A stretch of 58,705 nt of DNA from an uncultured bacterium. Lineage in GTDB: Bacteria; Bacillota; Clostridia; Lachnospirales; Lachnospiraceae. Below the pieces are notes generated by a model, which did no database searches, was not told where the DNA came from, and worked only from the letters and a program-made list of their open reading frames with translations. The stretch covers positions 1 through 58,705 of the forward strand of contig CANPIC010000014.1 of assembly GCA_947574055.1 (NCBI GenBank), read 5' to 3'. Shown in pieces: positions 1-8,329 of this stretch (the stretch's first letter is position 1; every line of letters begins with the position of its first letter). The position numbers and the translations under genes are program-made.

Positions 1-19
1 TTTTGTGTGTATTTGAAAT

Positions 20-205
20 TTAAATCTGAAAAACGGTATGTTTTTCAGCGGCCTCAGTGCCGCCATAGGGGGTGACATAAAAGGATACAAGTCCGCTGAT
101 CTGCGGATTTGCCGGATTTCCGATCACCCAGGCGACAGCTTGCGGTCTGTTGCCCTCCAGAAGTCCGGTAAAAGTTAGGCGAGGGGTTGGAGCTTGCATC
201 TGCAT
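20..205 (-). pseudogene. N-terminal fragment of a superoxide-dismutase-like protein
   Basis: The minus-strand reading frame starts at an ATG (203-205) behind a good ribosome binding site (GAAAGGAAAC). Its text, with RPQAVAWVIGNP and SGLVSFYVTPYGG, resembles from memory the start of the small Cu/Zn-SOD-like proteins of Clostridia. It then runs into a stop after 61 codons, well before the metal-binding His region such proteins need. Around position 50 another frame continues open to the window edge with the residues NIPFFRFKFQIH, so a one-base deletion may have broken the gene. The family call is tentative, and it is unclear whether the break is a real frameshift, a sequencing error or a degraded gene, because only 19 bases lie beyond the stop. 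Confidence 0.4.
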
Positions 206-252
206 CAGTTTCCTTTCGGTTATTAGTTGGTTGTTTTATGGTATGCAGGGAA

Positions 253-297
253 GCGATAAACGGGAATATCGCAATGACCGGCGGTGAGGTGCGGTCA
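253..297. repeat. Two adjacent small hairpins upstream of rho
   Basis: GCGATA (253-258) pairs with TATCGC (267-272), and TGACCG (275-280) pairs with CGGTCA (292-297). They lie back to back in the 271-bp gap between the divergent SOD-like fragment and rho. Neither is followed by a T run, so they do not look like intrinsic terminators. They could be operators or chance. The rest of the gap holds only the rho promoter and leader. Confidence 0.35.
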
Positions 298-323
298 CAT
301 AAGTATCATTTTGCAAAATATGT

Positions 324-351
324 TTGCATTCCATCAAAAGTTATGTATAAT
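324..351 (+). promoter_or_regulatory. Vegetative promoter of rho
   Basis: TTGCAT (324-329), 16-bp spacer, TATAAT (346-351). The perfect -10 in AT-rich DNA points to a SigA-type promoter. It would give a leader of about 118 nt before the rho start codon. Rho genes often autoregulate through their leader, but no specific element is recognisable here. Confidence 0.75.
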
Positions 352-476
352 ATAGCTATTGATTGTAATAAACTTTGATATGTTTTTCGGATAGCTTCAT
401 GTACATTCGTACGACAATCCCATTGAACAACAGAGAAAAGACGGTATATGCAATTGAAAAGGGAGGAAAACTGTGT

Positions 477-1970
477 ATGAGAGAAAAATATGAGTCACTG
501 GCTTTGGCGGATTTAAAGGCGATTGCAAAGTCAAGAGGAATCAAGGGGACTTCCACGATGAAAAAGGCGGAAGTCGTGGAAGCCATGCTGGAGATGGACA
601 GCAGGGAGGGCCGTAGCGCAGATGGGGGAAGCCCGGAAAACGGGACGGCAGCAGCAGTCCGTGGCAGAGCGGCGGATACGCCGGAGGCAGGTGGCAGCAC
701 CGATCGCGGAGAGAGAGCAGAGCAGGGAGAGCGCACAGAGAGAGCAGAACGGACAGAACGCAGCGAGAGAGCGGAGCGGGGAGAACGGGGCGAGAGAAAT
801 GAGCGTGAGCGGAATGAAAATGAAAAATCCCTGGCTGACCTGGACAGCGGGGAGATTGCCAATGGCATCCTGGAAGTGATGCCTGACGGATATGGTTTTA
901 TCCGCTGTGAGAATTATCTGCCAGGGGAGAATGATGTCTATGTGGCGCCCAGTCAGATCCGCCGTTTTGGCCTTAAGACCGGCGATATCGTGGAAGGTAA
1001 CACAAGGGTTAAAACGCAGGCAGAGAAATTCAGCGCGCTGCTGTTTGTCAAAAAGATCAATGGGTATGTGCCGGAAGTGGCATGTCGGCGGCGGAATTTT
1101 GAAGATATGACCCCGGTCTTTCCGGATCAGCGTCTGCGCATGGAGACGCCCGGAGCGAGTGTGGCCATGCGCATCATGGATCTGATGAGCCCGGTGGGCA
1201 AGGGACAGAGGGGAATGATCGTATCTCCGCCCAAGGCCGGCAAAACCACTCTGTTAAAAGAAGTGGCGAAGTCCATAAAAAAAAATAATCCGGAAATGCA
1301 TCTGATCATCCTTTTGATTGACGAGCGCCCGGAGGAAGTGACAGACATCAGGGAAGCGATAGAAGGGCCGAATGTGGAAGTTATTTATTCCACGTTTGAT
1401 GAACTGCCGGAACATCATAAGCGGGTAGCGGAAATGGTCAATGAAAGAGCCAAACGTCTGGTGGAGCATGGCAAAGATGTGACAGTGCTGCTTGACAGCA
1501 TCACCCGTCTGACAAGGGCTTATAACCTGGTGGTTCCGCCCAGCGGCAGGACACTTTCCGGCGGTCTTGACCCGGCGGCTCTGCATATGCCCAAGCGGTT
1601 TTTCGGCGCTGCCAGAAATATGCGGGAAGGCGGCAGTCTGACGATTCTGGCCACGGCACTGGTGGAAACGGGCAGTAAGATGGACGATGTGATTTATGAG
1701 GAATTTAAGGGAACCGGTAATATGGAGATGGTACTGGACCGGAAACTTTCCGAGCGACGTGTGTTCCCGGCTATTGATATTCCCAAATCCGGTACGCGGC
1801 GGGAAGATTTGCTGCTGTGTAAGGAAGAGCTGGAAGCCATCAACATTATGCGTAAGGCACTCAATTCCCTGAAACCCGAGGAAGCAGTGGATAAAATTCT
1901 GGACATGTTTTCCCGGACAAGAACCAATGTGGAATTTGTCAACATGGTAAAGAAAATTAAATTCTTTTAA
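477..1970 (+). CDS. rho: Transcription termination factor Rho
   Basis: Hexameric RNA helicase/ATPase that ends transcription at Rho-dependent sites. The start at 477 is chosen because GGGAGG lies at 461-466; an in-frame ATG at 375 has no such site and would precede it by 34 codons. The 497-residue protein has a Rho N-terminal helical domain (about 1-42), then an Arg/Glu/Gly-rich low-complexity insert (about 43-118, with many GER, TER and SER triplets). The cold-shock-like primary RNA-binding domain follows (about 125-200; PDGYGFIR and [13 protein letters not shown]). The ATPase core carries Walker A PPKAGKTT at 251-258 and a Walker B-like [11 protein letters not shown]. The insert makes it longer than the roughly 420 residues of E. 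coli Rho. It is monocistronic or cotranscribed weakly with rpmE, which has its own promoter. Confidence 0.98.
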   Translation: MREKYESLALADLKAIAKSRGIKGTSTMKKAEVVEAMLEMDSREGRSADGGSPENGTAAAVRGRAADTPEAGGSTDRGERAEQGERTERAERTERSERAERGERGERNERERNENEKSLADLDSGEIANGILEVMPDGYGFIRCENYLPGENDVYVAPSQIRRFGLKTGDIVEGNTRVKTQAEKFSALLFVKKINGYVPEVACRRRNFEDMTPVFPDQRLRMETPGASVAMRIMDLMSPVGKGQRGMIVSPPKAGKTTLLKEVAKSIKKNNPEMHLIILLIDERPEEVTDIREAIEGPNVEVIYSTFDELPEHHKRVAEMVNERAKRLVEHGKDVTVLLDSITRLTRAYNLVVPPSGRTLSGGLDPAALHMPKRFFGAARNMREGGSLTILATALVETGSKMDDVIYEEFKGTGNMEMVLDRKLSERRVFPAIDIPKSGTRREDLLLCKEELEAINIMRKALNSLKPEEAVDKILDMFSRTRTNVEFVNMVKKIKFF

Positions 1971-1976
1971 AAACAC

Positions 1977-2005
1977 TTGCCAGAGCGGGGAAATTATGCT
2001 ACAAT
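1977..2005 (+). promoter_or_regulatory. Vegetative promoter of rpmE
   Basis: TTGCCA (1977-1982), 17-bp spacer, TACAAT (2000-2005), beginning 7 bases after the rho stop codon. Each hexamer is one mismatch or fewer from consensus and the spacing is optimal, so rpmE is probably transcribed independently of rho. Confidence 0.8.
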
Positions 2006-2010
2006 AAATT

Positions 2011-2033
2011 CGCTGTCCGTGTCAGGGACAGCG
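2011..2033 (+). promoter_or_regulatory. 5'-terminal stem-loop of the rpmE mRNA
   Basis: CGCTGTCC (2011-2018) pairs perfectly with GGACAGCG (2026-2033) around a 7-nt loop. It begins about where transcription from the promoter at 1977-2005 should start. A hairpin at the extreme 5' end commonly protects mRNA from decay; it could also take part in control of L31 synthesis. It has no T run and is 50 nt from the start codon, so it is not a terminator. Confidence 0.55.
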
Positions 2034-2084
2034 TCAGAAAACAGAAAAAATGAATTACAGTATTACAATAGAGAGGTGAGAGCG

Positions 2085-2291
2085 ATGAAAGAGGGTATCC
2101 ATCCGGAGTACTATCAGGCAACTGTGACTTGCAACTGTGGCAACACATTTGTAACAGGTTCCACGAAGCCTGAGATCCACGTAGAAGTTTGTTCCAAGTG
2201 CCATTCATTCTATACGGGCCAGCAGAAGGCTGCCAGAGTAGCAGGACGAATTGACAAGTTCAATAAGAAGTATGGCGTAGAAAGCAAATAG
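2085..2291 (+). CDS. rpmE: Ribosomal protein L31, zinc-binding form
   Basis: Protein of the large ribosomal subunit, 68 residues. The start at 2085 follows GAGAGGTGAG (2071-2080); upstream in-frame starts lie before the leader hairpin and are unlikely. The sequence begins [10 protein letters not shown], typical of L31, and holds the zinc-binding cysteines Cys16, Cys18, Cys36 and Cys39 (TCNCGNTF and [10 protein letters not shown]). This is the C+ form, the zinc-containing paralogue that is replaced by a Cys-free form under zinc limitation in many bacteria. It ends in a strong intrinsic terminator. The rho-rpmE-DUF1385-prmC-prfA order is common in Clostridia. Confidence 0.97.
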   Translation: MKEGIHPEYYQATVTCNCGNTFVTGSTKPEIHVEVCSKCHSFYTGQQKAARVAGRIDKFNKKYGVESK

Positions 2292-2301
2292 TGTGATGAA
2301 A

Positions 2302-2335
2302 AAGGTTGAGATTTTTAATCTCAACCTTATTTTTG
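2302..2335 (+). terminator. Intrinsic terminator after rpmE
   Basis: AAGGTTGAGAT (2302-2312) pairs perfectly with ATCTCAACCTT (2318-2328) around a 5-nt loop, followed by ATTTTTG. An 11-bp stem with a T tract is a textbook Rho-independent terminator. Only 34 bases separate it from the next gene, so yqhQ must depend on readthrough or a promoter not seen here. Confidence 0.85.
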
Positions 2336-2369
2336 ATACACACGAAACGCATCGGGAAAGGGATTCCTT

Positions 2370-3413
2370 GTGAAAAAGAAGAACAGACGTTCCTGCGGTA
2401 TCGGCGGACAGGCGGTACTGGAAGGCGTGATGATGAAAAATAAAGACAGATATGCGGTTTCCGTGCGCAGGCCGGACGGGGAGATTGAGACGGATACGGA
2501 GGAGTTCCGGGGCGTCTGGCACGATAATGGATTAAGGAAGCTGCCTTTTGTGAGGGGTGTATTTAATTTTGTGGACTCCATGGTACTGGGCATGCGGACA
2601 CTGAACTGGTCAGTATCCTTTTACGAAGAGGAAGAAGCAACGGATGGGGAACGACAGTCTCTGTTTCGGAAGATTTTCGGGGAGCGGGCGGATGATGTGG
2701 CCATGGGGATTACGACTGCGGTTTCGGTGGTGATAGCGGTGGCTGTTTTTATCCTGCTGCCTTATTTTATTTCCGGATTTTTAAGCAGTTATATCAGGAA
2801 TGTCTCTCTGACGGTGATCATTGAGGGGCTGATCCGTATTCTGATCTTTCTGCTGTATGTGGTGGGGATATCAGCCATGAAGGATATCCACAGACTTTAT
2901 CAGTATCATGGTGCGGAACATAAGTGTATTAACTGTATTGAAAGAGGACGTCCTCTTACGGTGCGCAATGTGATGCGCAGTTCCAGGCTGCACAGGCGCT
3001 GCGGCACCAGTTTTTTGTTATTTGTTATGTTTGTCAGTGTGATTCTGTTTTTTTTCATCCGGGTAGAGCATCCGGGATACAGAGTCCTGCTGCGGATTGC
3101 ACTGATCCCGGTGATTGCGGGGATTTCCTATGAAATAATCCGGCTGGCAGGTAACAGTGATACTGTTTTAGTGCGGATTCTTTCCGCGCCGGGAATGTGG
3201 CTTCAGAAACTGACGACAAAAGAACCGGATGAGTCTATGGCCGAAGTGGCTATCGCGTCTGTGGAGGCAGTGTTTGACTGGAAGGCGTATCTGAAGGAAA
3301 CATTTGACTATGAGGTGGAAGAGAGTCCTGCGCAGACCGCAGAAGATGATGTGAGGGTGCCGGAAGAAAACGAAGGACAGGCAGGCAAGACTGCCAAAGC
3401 GCAAAAGAGATGA
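2370..3413 (+). CDS. yqhQ: DUF1385 membrane protein (YqhQ family)
   Basis: Conserved multi-pass membrane protein of Gram-positive bacteria whose biochemical role is not settled. The 347-residue product opens with the family signature GGQAVLEGVMMK (residues 12-23) and has the hallmark HGAEHK at 180-185. Hydrophobic segments lie at about 115-138, 146-168, 212-232 and 236-258. A charged, Glu-rich tail (about 310-347) is probably cytoplasmic. The start is a GTG with GGGAAAGGG a few bases upstream. It overlaps prmC by 4 bp (ATGA), suggesting translational coupling with prmC and prfA. Confidence 0.93.
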   Translation: MKKKNRRSCGIGGQAVLEGVMMKNKDRYAVSVRRPDGEIETDTEEFRGVWHDNGLRKLPFVRGVFNFVDSMVLGMRTLNWSVSFYEEEEATDGERQSLFRKIFGERADDVAMGITTAVSVVIAVAVFILLPYFISGFLSSYIRNVSLTVIIEGLIRILIFLLYVVGISAMKDIHRLYQYHGAEHKCINCIERGRPLTVRNVMRSSRLHRRCGTSFLLFVMFVSVILFFFIRVEHPGYRVLLRIALIPVIAGISYEIIRLAGNSDTVLVRILSAPGMWLQKLTTKEPDESMAEVAIASVEAVFDWKAYLKETFDYEVEESPAQTAEDDVRVPEENEGQAGKTAKAQKR

Positions 3414-4243
3414 GATATCGGGAATTGTATCATGAGGGCACGGCGTGCCTGGAGCAGGCAGAAGTCGTGGAGGCATCTCTTGATGCCAGATTATTACTGG
3501 AATATGTATGTCATACGGACAGGAACAGACTGTTGGCTCACGGAGATGAGGAAGTGGAGCCACAGCAGGAACTGCTGTATCGGAAACTGCTCGCAGAGAG
3601 AGCCGTGCATGTTCCGTTACAGTATATAACAGGGTGTCAGGAGTTCATGGGGCTGCCTTTTTTAGTGAATGATCAGGTGCTTATTCCCAGACAGGATACG
3701 GAGATTCTTGTGGAAGAGGCCATGCGTGAACTGCATGACGGCATGTCTGTTCTGGATATGTGTACAGGGAGCGGCTGTATTGTACTGAGTCTGCTTCATT
3801 ATTCTAATGACTGTAAGGGTGTGGGAGTTGATATTTCGTCCGGGGCGCTGGAGGTCGCGAAGCGGAATGCGGCGGCTCTTTCCGGAGAGGTGGACTTTCG
3901 GACAGGAGATTTGTTTGCGGCACTGGAGCCGGGTGTGAAATTTGATATGCTCGTTTCCAATCCGCCGTACATCCCATCGGATGTGATACCCACATTGATG
4001 GAGGAAGTCAGGGATCATGAACCGGTGTGCGCACTGGACGGACGGACGGATGGTCTGTACTTTTACAGGCGGATCAGCAAAGAGGCCATACCTTATCTGC
4101 ACAGAGGTGCATGGGTATTTCTGGAGATCGGCTTTGATCAGGGAGCAGCTGTGAGCCGGATCTTCAGGGAAGCAGGATACAGGGAAATCGAGATCGTCAA
4201 AGACTTTTCAGGCCACGACAGAGTGGTGAAGTGTATGGTGTGA
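3410..4243 (+). CDS. prmC: Release-factor glutamine methyltransferase PrmC
   Basis: SAM-dependent enzyme that N5-methylates the glutamine of the GGQ motif in peptide-chain release factors, here probably the product of the next gene. The 277-residue protein has an N-terminal helical substrate-binding domain (1-85), PRQDTE at 93-98, the SAM-binding glycine motif LDMCTGSGCI (115-124) and the catalytic SNPPY at 183-187. Length and motifs are normal for the family. It overlaps yqhQ by 4 bp and lies 31 bp before prfA. Confidence 0.96.
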   Translation: MRYRELYHEGTACLEQAEVVEASLDARLLLEYVCHTDRNRLLAHGDEEVEPQQELLYRKLLAERAVHVPLQYITGCQEFMGLPFLVNDQVLIPRQDTEILVEEAMRELHDGMSVLDMCTGSGCIVLSLLHYSNDCKGVGVDISSGALEVAKRNAAALSGEVDFRTGDLFAALEPGVKFDMLVSNPPYIPSDVIPTLMEEVRDHEPVCALDGRTDGLYFYRRISKEAIPYLHRGAWVFLEIGFDQGAAVSRIFREAGYREIEIVKDFSGHDRVVKCMV

Positions 4244-4274
4244 TGAACGATGAGGAGACAACGGAGGAAATGAG

Positions 4275-5351
4275 ATGTTTGACAGACTGGAAGATCTGGT
4301 CAGAAGATTTGAAGAGATCATGAATGAGCTGAACGAGCCTGATGTGGCAGGCGATCAGGCACGTTTCCGTATGTTGATGAAGGAACAAAGTGATCTGACG
4401 CCCATTGTGGAAGCATATAGGGAATACAGGAAATGTGGGCAGGATGTGGAAGACAGCCTTGCGATGCTGGAGGAGGAAAATGACGGGGAAATGCGGGATA
4501 TGCTCAAAGAAGAGCTGTCCGCGGCCAAAAAACGTATTGAAGAACTGGAGCAGAAACTGAAGATTTTGTTGCTGCCCAGGGACCCTAACGATGATAAAAA
4601 TGTGGTCGTGGAGATCCGGGCAGGTGCAGGTGGTGATGAAGCAGCACTGTTTGCGGCTGAGATCTATCGCATGTATATCCATTATGCAGAGGGCAGGCGC
4701 TGGAAGACAGAGACAGTGGAAGCGGAAGAAATTGGCATTGGCGGCATGAAAAGTGTGACCTTTATGATTACGGGAGCCGGTGCCTATTCCGTGATGAAAT
4801 ATGAGAGTGGTGTACACCGGGTGCAAAGAGTGCCGGAGACGGAATCCGGCGGACGCATCCATACTTCTACCATCACTGTGGCTGTTATGCCGGAGGCGGA
4901 GGAGGTAGATGTGCAGATTGATGAAAAAGATATCCGCATTGATGTAATGCGTGCCTCCGGCAATGGCGGACAGTGTGTCAATACGACAGATTCCGCAGTC
5001 CGTCTGACTCATTATCCTACCGGCATTGTGGTATACAGCCAGACCGAGAAATCTCAGCTTCAAAATAAAGCCAAGGCGTTTGCACTGCTGCGTGCCAAGC
5101 TGTATGATATGGAGTGTCAGAAAGCGCACGACGCCGAGGCAGAGGCAAGGAGAAGCCAGATTGGCACGGGGGATCGCTCCGAAAAGATACGTACCTATAA
5201 TTTCCCCCAGGGCCGTGTGACAGACCATCGGATCAATCTGACATTGTATAAACTGGATAAGATCATGAACGGAGATATCCAGGAGATTATTGATGCATGT
5301 ATCGCGGCCGATCAGGCGGCGAAGCTGAGCAGACTGAGCGAAGCAGGGTGA
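4275..5351 (+). CDS. prfA: Peptide chain release factor 1
   Basis: Class I release factor that reads UAA and UAG and triggers peptidyl-tRNA hydrolysis. The 358-residue protein has the coiled N-terminal domain (about 1-105), the RF1-type codon-recognition tripeptide PET at 187-189, and the catalytic GGQ at 231-233 within SGNGGQCVN. The usual GAGGQHVN wording is replaced by GNGGQCVN, a variant also seen in other Clostridia as far as I recall. The start follows GGAGG at 4263-4267. Cotranscription with prmC fits, since PrmC modifies this protein. A terminator follows 105 bp downstream. Confidence 0.97.
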   Translation: MFDRLEDLVRRFEEIMNELNEPDVAGDQARFRMLMKEQSDLTPIVEAYREYRKCGQDVEDSLAMLEEENDGEMRDMLKEELSAAKKRIEELEQKLKILLLPRDPNDDKNVVVEIRAGAGGDEAALFAAEIYRMYIHYAEGRRWKTETVEAEEIGIGGMKSVTFMITGAGAYSVMKYESGVHRVQRVPETESGGRIHTSTITVAVMPEAEEVDVQIDEKDIRIDVMRASGNGGQCVNTTDSAVRLTHYPTGIVVYSQTEKSQLQNKAKAFALLRAKLYDMECQKAHDAEAEARRSQIGTGDRSEKIRTYNFPQGRVTDHRINLTLYKLDKIMNGDIQEIIDACIAADQAAKLSRLSEAG

Positions 5352-5411
5352 ATCCATGCAGCTGCGGGATGCAGCGGATGATAATTTTAGGGTATTTGCA
5401 ATCAAATCATG

Positions 5412-5440
5412 GTAACAGATCGGCATGGCTGAACTGTTAC
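5412..5440. repeat. Dispersed palindrome, copy 1
   Basis: GTAACAG (5412-5418), 15-nt loop, CTGTTAC (5434-5440). The same arms with a related loop recur at 26890-26918 and 28072-28099. This copy lies between prfA and its terminator. Loop bases TCGG and CTGAA are shared with copy 3, so the copies seem related by descent. Confidence 0.6.
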
Positions 5441-5455
5441 AGACAGTATTGAAAG

Positions 5456-5493
5456 AAAAGACAGTTTTGCCATCGGGCAAGCTGTCTTTTTTC
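5456..5493 (+). terminator. Intrinsic terminator after prfA
   Basis: AAAAGACAG (5456-5464) pairs with CTGTCTTTT (5482-5490), with an inner TTGCC/GGCAA stem (5467-5471 with 5476-5480), followed by TTC and further T. It closes the yqhQ-prmC-prfA unit. Confidence 0.8.
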
Positions 5494-5531
5494 TTGTTAG
5501 AGATGATGTGCATGGATCAGGCGGATAGTGG

Positions 5532-5561
5532 TTGACAAGCGGGAATGGTAACTTTTATAAT
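5532..5561 (+). promoter_or_regulatory. Vegetative promoter of the chemoreceptor gene
   Basis: TTGACA (5532-5537), 18-bp spacer, TATAAT (5556-5561). Both hexamers are perfect consensus. No SigD-type (TAAA-N15-GCCGATAT) element is visible, so this chemoreceptor appears to be made without the motility sigma factor. Confidence 0.8.
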
Positions 5562-5581
5562 AATTATAACATTGATAAAAG

Positions 5582-5619
5582 TGGCCCAAATACGGATCTG
5601 CATATCTCTATTTTGGCCA
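5582..5619. repeat. Inverted repeat in the chemoreceptor leader
   Basis: TGGCCCAAATA (5582-5592) and TATTTTGGCCA (5609-5619) form an 11-bp inverted repeat with one mismatch and a 16-nt centre. It lies about 20 bp downstream of the promoter and ends just before the ribosome binding site. It could be a repressor operator or an RNA hairpin affecting translation. Confidence 0.45.
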
Positions 5620-5642
5620 AATGAGCAGGGGGTAACGTTGAA

Positions 5643-7616
5643 ATGAAAAGCATTCGAACCAAAATTACCTTATGTCTTATCCTGACTGTTCTGATTGGAC
5701 TGTTGGCATCCGGCGTATCCAGTATCATGCTGAATTACAACAATACCATGTCCACTGTGGAGCAGATGATGAGCCAGACGGTAGTCCTGGCGGCAGGACG
5801 TGCCCAGCAGGAGCTGGAAGTGTACAAGAATGTAGTTATGGAGGTGGGGTGTATTCCGCAGTTGTCGGACCCGGAAGTGTCGGTGGAAGAAAAGCAAGCC
5901 ATCATTGACGAACGTGTTTCCATGCACGGTTTCCGCAGGGGAAATATTGTCGGTGCGGGCGGTATCAGTATTTTTGACGGAAATGATTATTCCGACCGTG
6001 AATATGTAAGGCAGGCCATGCAGGGCAATGTCTTTGTATCGGAGCCTTTGATCAGCAAGATCACAGGGGAGTTGTCCATTATGGTGGCAGCGCCTCTTTA
6101 TTCTGAAGAAAAATACGGGAAATCTGTTGTGGGTGTTGTGTATTTCGTCCCGCAGGAAACCTTTTTGAATGATATTGTATCGGCCATCCAGCTTGGTGAG
6201 AACAGCAGGGCTTATATGATCAATAAGACCGGTGATACGATTGCCGATATTACACTAGATACGATCACCGTCCAGAATATAGAAACGGAGGCCCAAAGTG
6301 ATGCCTCTCTTCGGGAACTGGCGGCGATCCATGCCGAGATGCGGCAGGGCAAAACCGGATTTGGAAGCTACATAAATGGAGAAGATAAGATGTTTGCCGC
6401 TTATGCTCCGGTGCCGGATACAGACGGCTGGAGCCTTGCAGTGACCGTACCACAGATCAATTATCTGGCGTCCACAAGGGATGCGATGGTCATCAATATC
6501 GCGGTTATCGTTCTTTCGATACTGATTTCTGTGATCGTGGCTCTGGTTTTGGTTGTTCACATTGGCAGACCGATGAAGGCCTGTGTGAATCGTATGAAAC
6601 TGCTTGTGGAGGGGGATCTGGATACACCGATGCCCAAGATCTCCAATAAGGATGAAACCGGTGTGCTTGTCAGATCAACCGAGACATTGGTGGAAGGGCT
6701 GCGTACTGTCATCAGTGACATCAGTTATCTGCTCAATGAGATGGCCAATCAGAATCTGGATGTTCATACAGAACATGAGGAGGTATATGTCGGCAGTTTT
6801 GGGGATATTTTACATTCCATGCGCAATATGAGAATGGAACTGAGCAGTGCCATGCGTCAGGTCAATCATTCTGCGGAGGAAGTGGCAAATGCCAGCAGTC
6901 AACTATCCTCCAGTGCCCAGACGCTCAGTCAGGGTACCACTGAGCAGGCCAGTTCGGTACAGGAACTGGCAGCGCGGGTCAGCATGATTTCTGAGGAGGT
7001 TAAAAGTACAGCCAGTGGAGCGCTGGATATCAGGAGTCAGACACATCAGACCGGTGAAGAAGTGTACCTTTGTAACCAGAAGATGCAGAGTCTGGTAGAG
7101 GCCATGGAAAAGATCCGGAAAAGTTCCGGGGAGATTGAAAAGATTCTTAAGACTATAGATGATATCGCGTTTCAGACCAATATACTTGCCCTCAATGCGG
7201 CAGTGGAGGCCGCCAGAGCTGGCAGCGCGGGAAAAGGATTTGCTGTTGTTGCGGAGGAAGTACGCAATCTGGCCGGCAAATCCGCACAGGCAGCCCAGAA
7301 TACATCGGAACTTATTGCAAATTCTTCGGTTGCGGTACATACCGGTACGGAAATTGCCCAAAATACGGCGGATATCCTGCTCGGTGTTGTTGACAGTATT
7401 CAATCCATGGTCGATGCCATTGATCATATTGCAACAATATCCGAAGAACAGTCAGAATCGGTTGAACAGGTTTCCGTGGGTATCAATCAGATCTCGGTCG
7501 TTGTGCAGAGCAACAGCGCCACCGCAGAAGAGGGCGCAGCTGCGAGTGAACAGCTTTCCGCTGAAGCTGCCTGCCTGAAGGGATTGGTGAATCAGTTTGC
7601 ACTTGCCTCTGAGTGA
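5643..7616 (+). CDS. Methyl-accepting chemotaxis protein with Cache sensor
   Basis: Membrane chemoreceptor that senses an external ligand and controls the CheA kinase encoded later in the window. The 657-residue protein has a first membrane helix (about 7-29) and an extracellular double-Cache-like domain (about 35-278; [14 protein letters not shown] and later [15 protein letters not shown]). A second membrane helix (282-306), a HAMP domain (about 307-360) and a signalling domain follow. The conserved hairpin tip is at about 505-530 ([20 protein letters not shown]). No C-terminal CheR/CheB tethering pentapeptide is seen. The ligand cannot be told from sequence. The start follows AGGGGG at 5627-5632. 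The last 25 bp overlap the convergent marR-type gene. Confidence 0.95.
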   Translation: MKSIRTKITLCLILTVLIGLLASGVSSIMLNYNNTMSTVEQMMSQTVVLAAGRAQQELEVYKNVVMEVGCIPQLSDPEVSVEEKQAIIDERVSMHGFRRGNIVGAGGISIFDGNDYSDREYVRQAMQGNVFVSEPLISKITGELSIMVAAPLYSEEKYGKSVVGVVYFVPQETFLNDIVSAIQLGENSRAYMINKTGDTIADITLDTITVQNIETEAQSDASLRELAAIHAEMRQGKTGFGSYINGEDKMFAAYAPVPDTDGWSLAVTVPQINYLASTRDAMVINIAVIVLSILISVIVALVLVVHIGRPMKACVNRMKLLVEGDLDTPMPKISNKDETGVLVRSTETLVEGLRTVISDISYLLNEMANQNLDVHTEHEEVYVGSFGDILHSMRNMRMELSSAMRQVNHSAEEVANASSQLSSSAQTLSQGTTEQASSVQELAARVSMISEEVKSTASGALDIRSQTHQTGEEVYLCNQKMQSLVEAMEKIRKSSGEIEKILKTIDDIAFQTNILALNAAVEAARAGSAGKGFAVVAEEVRNLAGKSAQAAQNTSELIANSSVAVHTGTEIAQNTADILLGVVDSIQSMVDAIDHIATISEEQSESVEQVSVGINQISVVVQSNSATAEEGAAASEQLSAEAACLKGLVNQFALASE

Positions 7617-8077
7617 TCTGCATCAGGAGGCTGCTTTTCCCTGGATGCAGAGAGACAGGCATGGATATTGTGCAGGATCCGGTTGTTATACCTTTTCATC
7701 AGTGCGATCTCTTCCGCTGAGAAGCCTTCCAGTAAAATAGCAAGAAACCGTTCCTGCGCGGCTCTTCCTGCGCGAATGATTTCCAGGGCCGGCCCACTGA
7801 TTTTCAGGTGGGCTGTTTTTTTATTGTGGCCATAGTATTCTTTTCTGAGATAGCCCTGCTGTTCCAGCAGTTTTACGGAGGAGGATACATGGGATTTTGA
7901 CAGGCATCTGATTTCGATGATATCGGTAGCGGTATCGAACCTGGGATTATTGGCCAGAAACAGAAGTATGTCCAGTTCTATCCGCGTGATCTGATACTGC
8001 TCGCAGATTTCTTCCACACATTTTCCATAAAGTGTTTTGATTACATTCTGATGTTCCCAGGGATTGAGTGGGATCAT
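7592..8077 (-). CDS. MarR-family transcriptional regulator
   Basis: Probable DNA-binding repressor or activator of 161 residues with the winged helix-turn-helix layout of the MarR family. The region [15 protein letters not shown], then [19 protein letters not shown] and the wing [12 protein letters not shown], spans about 31-105, flanked by dimerisation helices. The minus-strand ATG is at 8075-8077 with AAGGAAAGGAC upstream. It is convergent with the chemoreceptor and overlaps its end by 25 bp. The divergently read neighbour is the L,D-transpeptidase-like gene, 252 bp away, a possible target. No ligand can be inferred. Confidence 0.85.
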   Translation of the reverse strand: MIPLNPWEHQNVIKTLYGKCVEEICEQYQITRIELDILLFLANNPRFDTATDIIEIRCLSKSHVSSSVKLLEQQGYLRKEYYGHNKKTAHLKISGPALEIIRAGRAAQERFLAILLEGFSAEEIALMKRYNNRILHNIHACLSASREKQPPDADHSEASAN

Positions 8078-8132
8078 GGTATTTGTCCTTTCCTTGATCG
8101 GGATTGCCGGCAGCTGAGATTACAGTAAATAT

Positions 8133-8160
8133 ATTTTATGGCATAGAAGGAATTTGTCAA
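8133..8160 (-). promoter_or_regulatory. Promoter of the marR-type gene
   Basis: On the minus strand TTGACA (8155-8160), 16-bp spacer, TAAAAT (8133-8138). It gives a leader of about 50 nt. No convincing MarR operator palindrome was found around it. Confidence 0.7.
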
Positions 8161-8222
8161 GAAAAATATGGAAATGACGGCTGTTTGCGGATAAAAGCGC
8201 CTGTGGGAAAAGCACATTTCTA

Positions 8223-8250
8223 TTGATTTTCCGGGAGCAGATGATATACT
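8223..8250 (+). promoter_or_regulatory. Promoter of the L,D-transpeptidase-like gene
   Basis: TTGATT (8223-8228), 16-bp spacer, TATACT (8245-8250), with an extended -10 TGA (8242-8244). It heads the plus-strand cluster starting at 8330 and lies divergent to the marR-type promoter. Confidence 0.7.
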
Positions 8251-8329
8251 TTTACATATATGCAGGAATGAGAAGTGTGCGGGGAAGTGCAGAACGGATA
8301 GCGGCCGCGAAGAAGGAGATAAAAAGGAT

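Noticed and set aside
375..476. 34-codon N-terminal extension of Rho
   Set aside because: No ribosome binding site at 375, while GGGAGG precedes the ATG at 477 and homologues start there.
1254..1976. Minus-strand frame of 240 codons opposite rho
   Set aside because: Shadow of the Rho ATPase domain, with no motif of its own.
4197..5513. Minus-strand frame of 438 codons opposite prfA
   Set aside because: Antisense shadow; prfA has all RF1 motifs on the plus strand, and the minus frame has no ribosome binding site or family features.
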